Origin: an uncultured Collinsella sp.
Lineage (GTDB): Bacteria > Actinomycetota > Coriobacteriia > Coriobacteriales > Coriobacteriaceae
Reading direction: 5' to 3'
Assembly: GCA_900757285.1 (NCBI GenBank)
Contig: CAAENI010000183.1
Span: forward strand, 1 to 5,301
DNA length: 5,301 bases
The position numbers and the translations under genes are program-made. Shown piece by piece: positions 1 to 5,104 of the stretch. The notes below the pieces were generated by a model that worked only from the letters and a program-made list of their open reading frames with translations, had not been told where the DNA came from and made no database searches. Each line of letters begins with the position of its first letter. Within the stretch, counting starts at the first letter, position 1.

Positions 1-780
1 GGCAAAGGCCACCACGCGGTCCTCGGTGCCCGCCGCGCGAGCGAGGTCAAAGATGTTTGCGAGCTCGTCGGTCTCGTCGTACAGGTCGTGCACGCAGTAG
101 GCGTTGTCCCAGAAGATGCGGAAATCGGGCGCGGCCGTGGGCATCTCGACCAGGCGGCGCACAGTGTCCTCGCTAAAGGTGATGCCCGTGGGGTTGGAAT
201 ACTTGGGCACGCACCAGATGCCCTTGATGGAGTCGTCGGCGGCAACCAGGCGCTCGACCTCGTCCATGTCGGGGCCGGCCTCGGTCATCGCGACGGCAAC
301 GTTCTCGATACCCAAGTCGGCGGTAATGCCAAAGTGGCGATCGTAGCCGGGAACCGGGCACAGGAACTTGACCTTCTTGCCGTCGTGCGCTGCCTCGTAG
401 GCGTCCCAGGGCTCGCTGCCGCACGAGCCACAGCGCCAGAACATGCCGGCAATGTCGTGCTCGATCAAAAGGCTCGACGAACCCAGCACGAGCGTCTGCT
501 CGGCGGGGCAGCCCAGGAACTCCCCTGCCAGCTTGCGTGCCGAGGGAATGCCCTCAAAGCAGCCGTAGTTGGAGCAGTCGACGTTGCCGTCGTGCAGATC
601 GGCGTCGGCGTTGAGGATATCGAGCATGGGGCGCGAGATGTCCACCTGGGAGGGCGACGGCTTGCCGCGGGCCATGTCGAGCGCCAGGCCCTTGGCCTTG
701 ACCTCGGCGACCTCGGCTTTGAGCGCCTCGATGGCGGCATCGAGTTCGGTGGTTTCCATCTTCTGGTAGATCGTCTGCAT
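1..780 (-). CDS. Class Ic aspartate aminotransferase (PLP-dependent, fold type I), partial: 3' end off window
   Basis: The first 260 residues of a cytoplasmic PLP enzyme expected to transfer the amino group between aspartate and 2-oxoglutarate. The reading frame runs open to the left edge; the family is about 430 residues, so roughly 170 are missing. Seen: MARGKPS (36-42), NYGCFEGIP (71-79), the very characteristic CPVPGYDRHF (141-150), GPDMDEVE (169-176), the cofactor-contacting SNPTG (195-199) and FWDNAY (223-228), where Asp225 should hold the PLP ring nitrogen. As remembered, these match the Corynebacterium glutamicum class Ic enzyme closely and in order. The Schiff-base lysine (family motif STSK) should come just after the last visible residues (VVAFA), so it cannot be checked here. 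The ATG at 780 is preceded by GAAAGG (789-794, minus) at 8-base spacing. The gene is divergent from the small gene at 930. Family assignment is firm; exact amino-acid specificity is inferred. Confidence 0.93.
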   Translation of the reverse strand, partial: MQTIYQKMETTELDAAIEALKAEVAEVKAKGLALDMARGKPSPSQVDISRPMLDILNADADLHDGNVDCSNYGCFEGIPSARKLAGEFLGCPAEQTLVLGSSSLLIEHDIAGMFWRCGSCGSEPWDAYEAAHDGKKVKFLCPVPGYDRHFGITADLGIENVAVAMTEAGPDMDEVERLVAADDSIKGIWCVPKYSNPTGITFSEDTVRRLVEMPTAAPDFRIFWDNAYCVHDLYDETDELANIFDLARAAGTEDRVVAFA

Positions 781-821
781 GGGTGCGACCTTTCGCGAAG
801 CGGGACGTTGCAGTTCGTCTA

Positions 822-827
822 AGTATA
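822..827 (-). promoter_or_regulatory. Candidate -10 box (TATACT) for the aminotransferase gene
   Basis: On the minus strand the hexamer TATACT lies 42 bases upstream of the ATG at 780 in an otherwise GC-rich stretch, matching five of six positions of the sigma-70 consensus TATAAT. No good -35 hexamer is seen at 16-18 bases (ATACCG at 17). TTGCGG at 839-844 is too close, with an 11-base spacer. Weak support: position and -10 quality only. Confidence 0.35.
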
Positions 828-857
828 GACCGCCACCGCCGCAACGGTATGAAGCCG

Positions 858-866
858 TGATAGATT
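858..866 (+). promoter_or_regulatory. Candidate extended -10 (TGA-TAGATT) for the small plus-strand gene
   Basis: TG at 858-859, one base, then TAGATT (four of six to TATAAT) forms an extended -10 arrangement. No -35 is visible at normal spacing. Transcription would begin near 873, placing the better start codon (930) about 57 bases downstream and leaving almost no leader for the alternative ATG at 879. Weak, based on pattern only. Confidence 0.25.
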
Positions 867-918
867 AAGTCCATCGCAATGAATTACGAATCGCCGCGCA
901 TGCCGGCGTGGAGCGCCC

Positions 919-925
919 AAGGAGG
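919..925 (+). promoter_or_regulatory. Strong ribosome binding site AAGGAGG that decides the start at 930
   Basis: AAGGAGG is a full match to the anti-Shine-Dalgarno and lies four bases before the ATG at 930. The in-frame ATG at 879 has nothing comparable upstream. The spacing is on the short side but usable, so 930 is the preferred start of the small gene. Confidence 0.7.
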
Positions 926-929
926 CACT

Positions 930-1184
930 ATGGAGTACGGATCGTTCCAGGCCGAGGAATTCGGCGACCTGCAGCGCCTGGTCGACGGACTGTTTTACGA
1001 CCGCCACGCCATCGACCGCCTGGATCTGATCGTACAGGCCGAAATCTTGGACCTGGCGCCCGATCTCATGGAAATCGTCAACCTGCTACCGCCCGGCTAT
1101 TACGACCGCCAGTCACTTTGCGACCAGCTCAACTCCGCCTTGGCCGCCCACGGCTGGAGCGCCATCTACGGCACCGTGGAATAG
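930..1184 (+). CDS. Small acidic protein of unknown function, 84 residues
   Basis: I do not recognise this protein. It is expressed in the opposite direction to all neighbours and has a very strong Shine-Dalgarno sequence. It is rich in Asp, Glu, Leu and aromatic residues, with no signal peptide or membrane segment, so it is probably cytoplasmic. Predicted character: acidic helices over residues 8-35 (EEFGDLQRLVDGLFYDRHAI) and 30-52 (DRLDLIVQAEILDLAPDLMEIVN), then LPPGYYDRQSLCDQL (53-67), a pattern of a proline turn followed by a short helix, and a C-terminal HGWSAIYGTVE. The segment around 38-70 loosely recalls the 'LLxxLPxxxYxSxxDL' pattern of small actinobacterial DUF2795-type proteins, but this is an impression, not an assignment. 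An in-frame ATG at 879 would add 17 residues of poor coding character. The gene ends at TAG 6 bases before an inverted repeat and is convergent with nhaA, sharing the terminator at 1279-1316. Confidence 0.72.
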   Translation: MEYGSFQAEEFGDLQRLVDGLFYDRHAIDRLDLIVQAEILDLAPDLMEIVNLLPPGYYDRQSLCDQLNSALAAHGWSAIYGTVE

Positions 1185-1190
1185 AACCAC

Positions 1191-1265
1191 TCATTGGGGA
1201 CAGGCTTAAATGAGTAGTCCCAACCTGCCGGCACTTGGGTAGTCATTTAAGTCTGTCCCCAATGA
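1191..1265. repeat. Palindromic REP/REPIN-like repeat, element 1 (GGGACAG...TTAAATGA)
   Basis: Two imperfect inverted arms, 1191-1223 and 1235-1265, flank an 11-base centre. Read outward to inward, each arm begins TCATTGGGGACAG, then R, then CTTAAATGA. The arms differ by two substitutions (G/A at 1204, G/C at 1214) and a two-base indel. GGGACAG is at 1197-1203 and its complement CTGTCCC at 1253-1259. Two inverted copies of a short sequence with a GGGGACAG-type head is the layout of REPINs, non-autonomous elements mobilised by RAYT (Y1 tyrosine) transposases. No transposase is present in the window. It sits between the small gene's stop codon and the shared terminator. The structure is seen directly; the REPIN identity is inferred. 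Confidence 0.7.
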
Positions 1266-1279
1266 CTACCCAATGACTA
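1258..1279 (+). repeat. Tandem repeat: two perfect copies of CCCAATGACTA
   Basis: Copies at 1258-1268 and 1269-1279 are identical and abut. The first copy overlaps the outer end of the element 1 right arm. The related string ATGACTACCCAA also occurs inverted at 1235-1246, so three related units surround the right arm. This suggests slippage or serial duplication within the element. Confidence 0.8.
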
Positions 1280-1316
1280 AAACGCCGCCTGTGATGGTGT
1301 TCACAGGCGGCGTTTT
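1279..1316. terminator. Bidirectional intrinsic terminator between the small gene and nhaA
   Basis: A perfect 16-bp stem (1279-1294 with 1301-1316) closes a 6-base loop, TGGTGT. The stem has a GC-rich core (CGCCGCCTG) and ends in TTTT on the plus strand and, through AAAA at 1279-1282, TTTT on the minus strand. It lies 17 bases beyond the nhaA stop codon and about 95 bases beyond the small gene's stop codon. It should stop transcription from both convergent genes. Confidence 0.88.
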
Positions 1317-1333
1317 CAAACTTGTATGTGCTC

Positions 1334-2692
1334 TTACTCGTCCTTGGGCGCGGGGTGCTTGCAGATCACACTCATGTAGATCATGCCAAGCACGGCCGCG
1401 GTGACAGAACCGGCAAGAATGGCGGCCTTGGCAGCCAGAACCTCAAACTGGGCCGTCGGGAAGGCAAGGCCGCTGATGAGAATCGACATGGTAAAGCCGA
1501 TGCCGCCCAGAATGCCCACGCCGGCAATCATGTGCCAGTTAACGTTGCGCGGCAGCTCGGAGATCTTGAGCTTAACCAGGGCAAACGTCATACCAAAGAT
1601 GCCGATCGGCTTGCCCAGCAGCATGCCAAAGTACACGCCGAGCGTCACCGGGTCGGTGAGTAGCGTGCTCATGTCCACGCCCACCAGGCGAACCTGTGCG
1701 TTCACGAACGCAAAGATCGGCAGGATCACAAAGTTGACCGGCGTGGAGATCAGACGCTCCATGCGGATAAGCGGCGGGGTCACGCGGTGCATGACACGCT
1801 CGACCCTGGTGGTCGAGACGGTAAAGTCGTGCTGACCCAGGATGTGCGCCTCGTCGTCGTAGCGGTCATCGAGCAGCGGTAGGCACTCACCCAACCAATC
1901 GGTGAGGCTATCGAGCTTGACGCCGCACTTGGCCGGGATGGTAAAGGCCAAGATGACGCCAGCAAGCGTGGCATGTACGCCGCTCTTGAACATGCAGAAC
2001 CACAACAGCAGACCCAGTACCGAATACGGGACAAGGCGGTAATGCTGCGTCTTGTTGAGCCACACGAGCGCGCAGGTCACAAGCGCGGCGGCGCCCAACC
2101 AAAACGGATTGGGGCTCTGACCGTAGAAGATGGCGATGGCGGCGATGGAGATGAGGTCGTCGGCGATGGCGAGCGTCGAGAAGAACACGCGCACGCCGTT
2201 GGGCACGCGATTACCCAAAAGCGACAGCACGCCCAGCGCAAAGGCAATATCGGTTGCCATGGGAATGGCCCAGCCGTTGTGCGCGCCGGCATGGTTAAAG
2301 ATCAGATAGATGCAGGCGGGAACGACGACGCCGCCCACGGCCGCCAGCATGGGAAGCATAGCCTGGCGCGGGTTTTTGAGCTCGCCGACCGTCATCTCAT
2401 ACTTGAGCTCAATGCCCACCAGCAAAAAGAAAATCGCCATGAGGAAGTCGTTGACGAATAGCTCGACGGTGAGACCGGCCGTAAGGTTGCCCAGACCCAC
2501 GTACAGCGGGGTCTCCAAAAAGTGATGGATGGCCTCGTAGGCATCGGTATTGGCGCAGATGACGGCGGCGATGGCGGCGAAGACCATGACGGCGGCGGAA
2601 ATCGTGCCGTTCTCGGCGATGCGCTCCCAGATGTCGTGACGCTCAAAGCGCTTGCGCTCACGAACGTTGAACAGCTGCTCAGTTGCTGCCAT
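1334..2692 (-). CDS. nhaA: Na+/H+ antiporter NhaA, 452 residues
   Basis: An integral inner-membrane antiporter that expels Na+ (or Li+) in exchange for two H+, for sodium tolerance and alkaline pH homeostasis. Diagnostic segments are in order: FFLLVGIELKYEM (88-100), ATDIAFALGVLSLLG (146-160), LAIADDLISIA (174-184), SGVHATLAGVI (237-247) and LGKPIGI (359-365). Asp178-Asp179 correspond to the E. coli ion-binding pair Asp163-Asp164, Asp148 to Asp133, His239 to His225 and Lys361 to Lys300; all are intact. About a dozen hydrophobic segments are visible. At 452 residues it exceeds E. coli NhaA (388), mainly through an acidic cytoplasmic loop at about 252-315 (LDDRYDDEAH, 274-283) and an N-terminal tail, as in other actinobacterial forms. 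The ATG at 2692 is chosen over the in-frame ATG at 2746 because AAAGGAG (2699-2705, minus) lies 6 bases upstream and the homology starts there. It is a single-gene unit. Confidence 0.96.
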   Translation of the reverse strand: MAATEQLFNVRERKRFERHDIWERIAENGTISAAVMVFAAIAAVICANTDAYEAIHHFLETPLYVGLGNLTAGLTVELFVNDFLMAIFFLLVGIELKYEMTVGELKNPRQAMLPMLAAVGGVVVPACIYLIFNHAGAHNGWAIPMATDIAFALGVLSLLGNRVPNGVRVFFSTLAIADDLISIAAIAIFYGQSPNPFWLGAAALVTCALVWLNKTQHYRLVPYSVLGLLLWFCMFKSGVHATLAGVILAFTIPAKCGVKLDSLTDWLGECLPLLDDRYDDEAHILGQHDFTVSTTRVERVMHRVTPPLIRMERLISTPVNFVILPIFAFVNAQVRLVGVDMSTLLTDPVTLGVYFGMLLGKPIGIFGMTFALVKLKISELPRNVNWHMIAGVGILGGIGFTMSILISGLAFPTAQFEVLAAKAAILAGSVTAAVLGMIYMSVICKHPAPKDE

Positions 2693-2707
2693 GGGCGGCT
2701 CCTTTCG

Positions 2708-2721
2708 CGGGAAGGTTCCCG
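2708..2721 (-). repeat. Near-palindrome next to the nhaA Shine-Dalgarno
   Basis: CGGGAAGGTTCCCG (plus strand) pairs CGGGAA with TTCCCG and ends two bases from the nhaA Shine-Dalgarno (2699-2705). In the nhaA mRNA it could form a short hairpin just 5' of the ribosome site. The loop is tight, so four CGGG/CCCG pairs are the realistic stem. Confidence 0.45.
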
Positions 2722-2725
2722 TCTT

Positions 2726-2757
2726 AAAAAAGCACGGCCCGCCCAAATGGCGGCGCC
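2726..2757 (-). terminator. Terminator-like hairpin in the nhaA 5' leader
   Basis: Read on the minus strand, bases 2757-2736 form CCGCC/GGCGG with loop ATTTG, extended by GGC/GCC across one bulged G, about eight pairs. After four bases comes a run of six T (2731-2726). It lies 34 bases before the nhaA start, and ppaC upstream already has its own terminator, so a second one here has no obvious upstream gene to end. It may be an attenuator if nhaA transcription starts further upstream. The T-run is offset from the stem, which weakens the call. Confidence 0.45.
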
Positions 2758-2900
2758 GCGCTCTAACGTATTACGCTTGCATCTAGCCTACCCTGCACGA
2801 CAAGCACGCAGGCGTGGCCGAAAAGCGGAACCACAGGTTGAACATTATTTGCTCAACGGCACGGGAGCCCCTGTCCAAGAAACGGCGTGGCCCCGCGCAC

Positions 2901-2941
2901 AAAAAACGACCGGAGCGCGGGGCGTCCGCGGTCCGGTCGTT
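2901..2941 (-). terminator. Rho-independent terminator of ppaC
   Basis: The 10-bp arms AACGACCGGA (2905-2914) and TCCGGTCGTT (2932-2941) enclose a further 5-bp stem CGCGG/CCGCG (2916-2920, 2926-2930) across a single G/G mismatch, with loop GGCGT. On the minus strand the stem runs straight into six T (2906-2901). It begins 16 bases past the ppaC stop codon. Textbook layout. Confidence 0.92.
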
Positions 2942-2956
2942 AGCAGGCTACAAAAC

Positions 2957-3880
2957 CTAGCAGGCGGCCATGATGGGGGCAGCGACCTGCTTCTTACGGG
3001 AGAGGACGCCCGGCATCCAGACGCCGTCGTGCTCGTCGGCAATGCCCAGGCCCTTCTGAGCGGCCTCGGTCTCGCCCTCGAGCAGGACCTGCGAGCCCTC
3101 CTCCATGATGTCGGTGATGCACAGGACAATACCGTCGGCACCCTTCTCGGCGGCGTAGGCGCGCATGGCCTCGCGGATCTCGTCGATCATGCCGAGTGCG
3201 CGGGTCTTGTCGACGGTCTCGTACTGGCCGATGAGCAGCTTCTTGCCGGCGGGCTCGAACATCTTGATGTCGTTGCCGACCATCTCGGCTGCGGTGAAGG
3301 AGCCAGACGGACGGGTAAGGAAGACCTCCATGCCAAACTTGACCGGGTCGACGCCCACCTGCTCGCCGAGCTTGGCGGCGACGGCGCGGTCGACATCGGT
3401 GGTGGTGGGGCTCTTGAGCATGAGCGTGTCGGTCATCATGGCCGAGAGCAGCAGCTTGGCCTGGACGTCGGAAAGCTCAACGCCAAGCACGCCGGCGAGC
3501 TTGGTGACGATGGTGCAGCTGGAGCCCCAGGGCAGGCAGATGTAGTGCAGCGGGCCGGCGGTCTCGAAGTCGCCGATGCGGTGATGGTCGACGACACCGA
3601 AGACCGTGGCGTCCTTAAGGCCGGCGACGGACTGGGCGGACTCGTTGTGGTCGGTGAGGACGACGAGCTGACCGGCCTCGACGGACTCGATCACGCGGGG
3701 CTCGGCAATGCCGGCGTCGGCGAGCAGCTTGGCGGACTCGGCCGGGAGCTGGCCCAGAGCGCAGGCCTCGTAGGTGTTGCCGGCATACTCAACCTGGTTG
3801 AGCAGCTGGGACAGGACGACGGCGCTCATAACGGCGTCGTTATCGGGGTTCTGGTGACCAAAGACAAGAACGTTTGCCAT
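2957..3880 (-). CDS. ppaC: Manganese-dependent (family II) inorganic pyrophosphatase, 307 residues
   Basis: A cytoplasmic DHH-superfamily enzyme that hydrolyses pyrophosphate to two phosphates, pulling nucleic-acid, protein and lipid synthesis forward. Metal-site motifs are complete: GHQNPDND (8-15; His9, Asp13, Asp15), LTDHNE (75-80; Asp77), VDHHRI (97-102; Asp98, His99, His100) and MMTDTLMLKSPT (148-159; Asp151). The C-terminal DHHA2 domain ends with the phosphate-binding SRKKQ (294-298). These line up with Bacillus subtilis PpaC along the whole length. It lacks the CBS/DRTGG regulatory insert, so it is the short, non-nucleotide-regulated form. Minor oddity: the usual NPDTD reads NPDND, with the ligands kept. 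The ATG at 3880 follows GGAGG (3887-3891, minus) with 6-base spacing. It is transcribed alone: its own terminator lies downstream, with a 167-base gap to the ROK kinase upstream. Confidence 0.97.
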   Translation of the reverse strand: MANVLVFGHQNPDNDAVMSAVVLSQLLNQVEYAGNTYEACALGQLPAESAKLLADAGIAEPRVIESVEAGQLVVLTDHNESAQSVAGLKDATVFGVVDHHRIGDFETAGPLHYICLPWGSSCTIVTKLAGVLGVELSDVQAKLLLSAMMTDTLMLKSPTTTDVDRAVAAKLGEQVGVDPVKFGMEVFLTRPSGSFTAAEMVGNDIKMFEPAGKKLLIGQYETVDKTRALGMIDEIREAMRAYAAEKGADGIVLCITDIMEEGSQVLLEGETEAAQKGLGIADEHDGVWMPGVLSRKKQVAAPIMAAC

Positions 3881-3994
3881 GGATATCCTCCACTTGATAT
3901 GTGTACTTGGACGTAGCTATGGTAGCACGCCGATGCCGAGCCTTCGCAGACGGAAGGGGCACGGCATATTTTGGGGCAGGCATGGAGGCCAAGG

Positions 3995-4046
3995 CTGTCC
4001 CTTTTGCGCCATGTTGGTGCAAAGTAACCTGGCCCCCCTTGCACCA
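3995..4046. repeat. Palindromic REP-like repeat, element 2 (TTGCACCA stem)
   Basis: Perfect 8-bp arms TGGTGCAA (4015-4022) and TTGCACCA (4039-4046) enclose 16 bases containing GTAACCTGGCCC (4024-4035). On the minus strand this reads GGGCCAGGTTAC, one base off a GGGACAG head. A second copy of the head, CTGTCCC, is at 3995-4001, followed by TTTGCGCC (4003-4010), which can pair with GGTGCAAA (4016-4023), allowing one G-U pair, in competition with the first hairpin. The right arm ends two bases before the ROK kinase stop codon (4048-4050). There is no T-run, so it is a poor terminator. A REP-type identity is inferred from resemblance to elements 1 and 3. Confidence 0.6.
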
Positions 4047-4047
4047 G

Positions 4048-5001
4048 CTATTTGCCGGCGGCGCGCAGGGCTACGTAGGCGGCACCGATGATGCCGGCGT
4101 CGTTGCCGAGCGAAGCGACCTTAATGGGCGTCTCGCGCGAGGCGGAGAGCGCGTACTGCTTAAAGTGCTCGCGGACCTTGTCGAGGTAGACATCGGCCGA
4201 AGCGGAAGCACCGCCGCCGATCAGGAACATCTCGGGATCGACCACGTTGGCAATAAGCGCCAGGGCGCGGCCGAGGTAGTCGGCCATGGTATCGGCCGCG
4301 GCAAGCGCGAGCTTGTCGCCCTCGCGGCAGGCCTGGAACACGTCCTTGGAATCGGAGGGGCCGGTCAGCTCGATGGGCTCGACGCCCGCCTTTTCGCACT
4401 CGGCAAGGTAGTTGCTCACCACGCCGGTGGCGCTGGAATACTGCTCCAGATGGCCATGGCCGCCGCAGCCGCAGGTGCGCTCCTCGTCGGGGTTCAGGCA
4501 CATGTGGCCAATCTCGCCGCCGGCGCCCACAACGCCTGATACCACGTCGCCGTTAACGATAACGCCGCCGCCCACGCCGGTACCAATGGTGACCATCACC
4601 ACGTTCTGTACGCCCTTGGCAGAGCCGAGGCAGGCCTCGCCCATGGCAGCGGCGGTGGCATCGTTCTCGTACTTAACGACCGCGTCGGGGCAGTGCTCCT
4701 GAATGGCGACTCTCAGCTCGGGCAGGTTAATGGCAATGTTGGCCTTGACCTTGGCATCGCCCGAAGCCGGGATGGGGCACGGAACGGCCAGACCAATGCC
4801 CGCCACAAAGGCACGCGGAATCTGGGCCTTGGCGACCACCTGGTCGATAGCTTCGGTCACCGCGGCAAAGCCCGCAGCGTCAACGATGGGAGGCGTGGGC
4901 ACGCTGGCCTTGGCCAGCAGGTTGCCGTCCTCGTCGAACAGGCCCTCCTTAACCGAAGTGCCGCCGACGTCAATGCCGATGTAGTACTGCTTAGGTTCCA
5001 T
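4048..5001 (-). CDS. glk: ROK-family sugar kinase, probably glucokinase, 317 residues
   Basis: A cytoplasmic ATP-dependent kinase expected to phosphorylate glucose (or a related hexose) at C6, feeding glycolysis from sugars that enter without phosphorylation. Seen: N-terminal phosphate loop DVGGTSVKEG (11-20), ENDATAAAMGE (112-122; Asp114 as catalytic base), TIGTGVGGGVIVNG (138-151), ROK signature GGEIGHMCLNP (161-171; Glu163, His166), zinc motif CGCGGHGHLEQY (177-188), and LIGGGAS (260-266) in the C-terminal adenosine-binding part. Length is normal and there is no N-terminal helix-turn-helix, so it is an enzyme and not a ROK repressor. The third zinc cysteine (usual CxCGxxGC) is His184. The ATG at 5001 is chosen over in-frame ATGs at 5028 and 5067 because AAAGG (5011-5015, minus) lies 9 bases upstream and homology starts at once (MEPKQYYIG). 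Glucose specificity is inferred; other hexose or amino-sugar kinases of the family cannot be excluded. Confidence 0.9.
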   Translation of the reverse strand: MEPKQYYIGIDVGGTSVKEGLFDEDGNLLAKASVPTPPIVDAAGFAAVTEAIDQVVAKAQIPRAFVAGIGLAVPCPIPASGDAKVKANIAINLPELRVAIQEHCPDAVVKYENDATAAAMGEACLGSAKGVQNVVMVTIGTGVGGGVIVNGDVVSGVVGAGGEIGHMCLNPDEERTCGCGGHGHLEQYSSATGVVSNYLAECEKAGVEPIELTGPSDSKDVFQACREGDKLALAAADTMADYLGRALALIANVVDPEMFLIGGGASASADVYLDKVREHFKQYALSASRETPIKVASLGNDAGIIGAAYVALRAAGK

Positions 5002-5046
5002 GGGAGCCCGCCTTTCTCGTTTAAACATTGCTTGTATGGTACCGCT

Positions 5047-5104
5047 CCCCAGGCAAAAACCTGCCAAAAAGGGACAGGTTTGTTTTGGCGGGTTTTATCT
5101 GGGG
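5047..5104. repeat. Palindromic REP/REPIN-like repeat, element 3 (CCCCAG...GCCAAAA arms)
   Basis: Inverted arms 5047-5069 and 5083-5104 each read CCCCAG, then a variable pair, then AAAA(A)CC, one variable base, and GCCAAAA. They differ by three substitutions and one base in an A-run. The 13-base centre (5070-5082) holds GGGACAG (5071-5077). An alternative hairpin AAACCTG/CAGGTTT (5057-5063 with 5075-5081) competes with the long one. It lies 45 bases upstream of the ROK kinase start, inside its likely promoter region. Repeat structure is seen directly; REP family identity is inferred. Confidence 0.68.

Noticed and set aside
88..822. Plus-strand open frame of 244 codons opposite the aminotransferase
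   Set aside because: It is a shadow of the class Ic aminotransferase frame, which carries clear family motifs on the other strand.
2693..2746. Longer nhaA start at 2746
   Set aside because: It would add 18 residues encoded by the hairpin and T-run leader, with no ribosome site. The start at 2692 has a strong, well-spaced one.
2871..2876. CTGTCC considered as a fourth copy of the GGGACAG head
   Set aside because: It is only six bases of the motif, without the third G and without an associated inverted repeat; within chance expectation.
2522..3916. Long plus-strand open frame of 464 codons
   Set aside because: It lies antisense to the nhaA 5' end, the gap and all of ppaC. It is rich in Gly, Ala, Asp and His as expected of a reverse-complement shadow in GC-rich DNA, has no recognisable motif, and both opposing genes are certain.
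3901..4539. Plus-strand open frame of 212 codons opposite the ROK kinase
   Set aside because: Most of it is antisense to the kinase. Its first part covers the repeat-bearing gap; it has no good ribosome site and no recognisable domain.
5002..5067. Longer ROK kinase starts at 5028 or 5067
   Set aside because: The upstream residues are not ROK-like, the start at 5067 falls inside the repeat element, and only the ATG at 5001 has a ribosome site.
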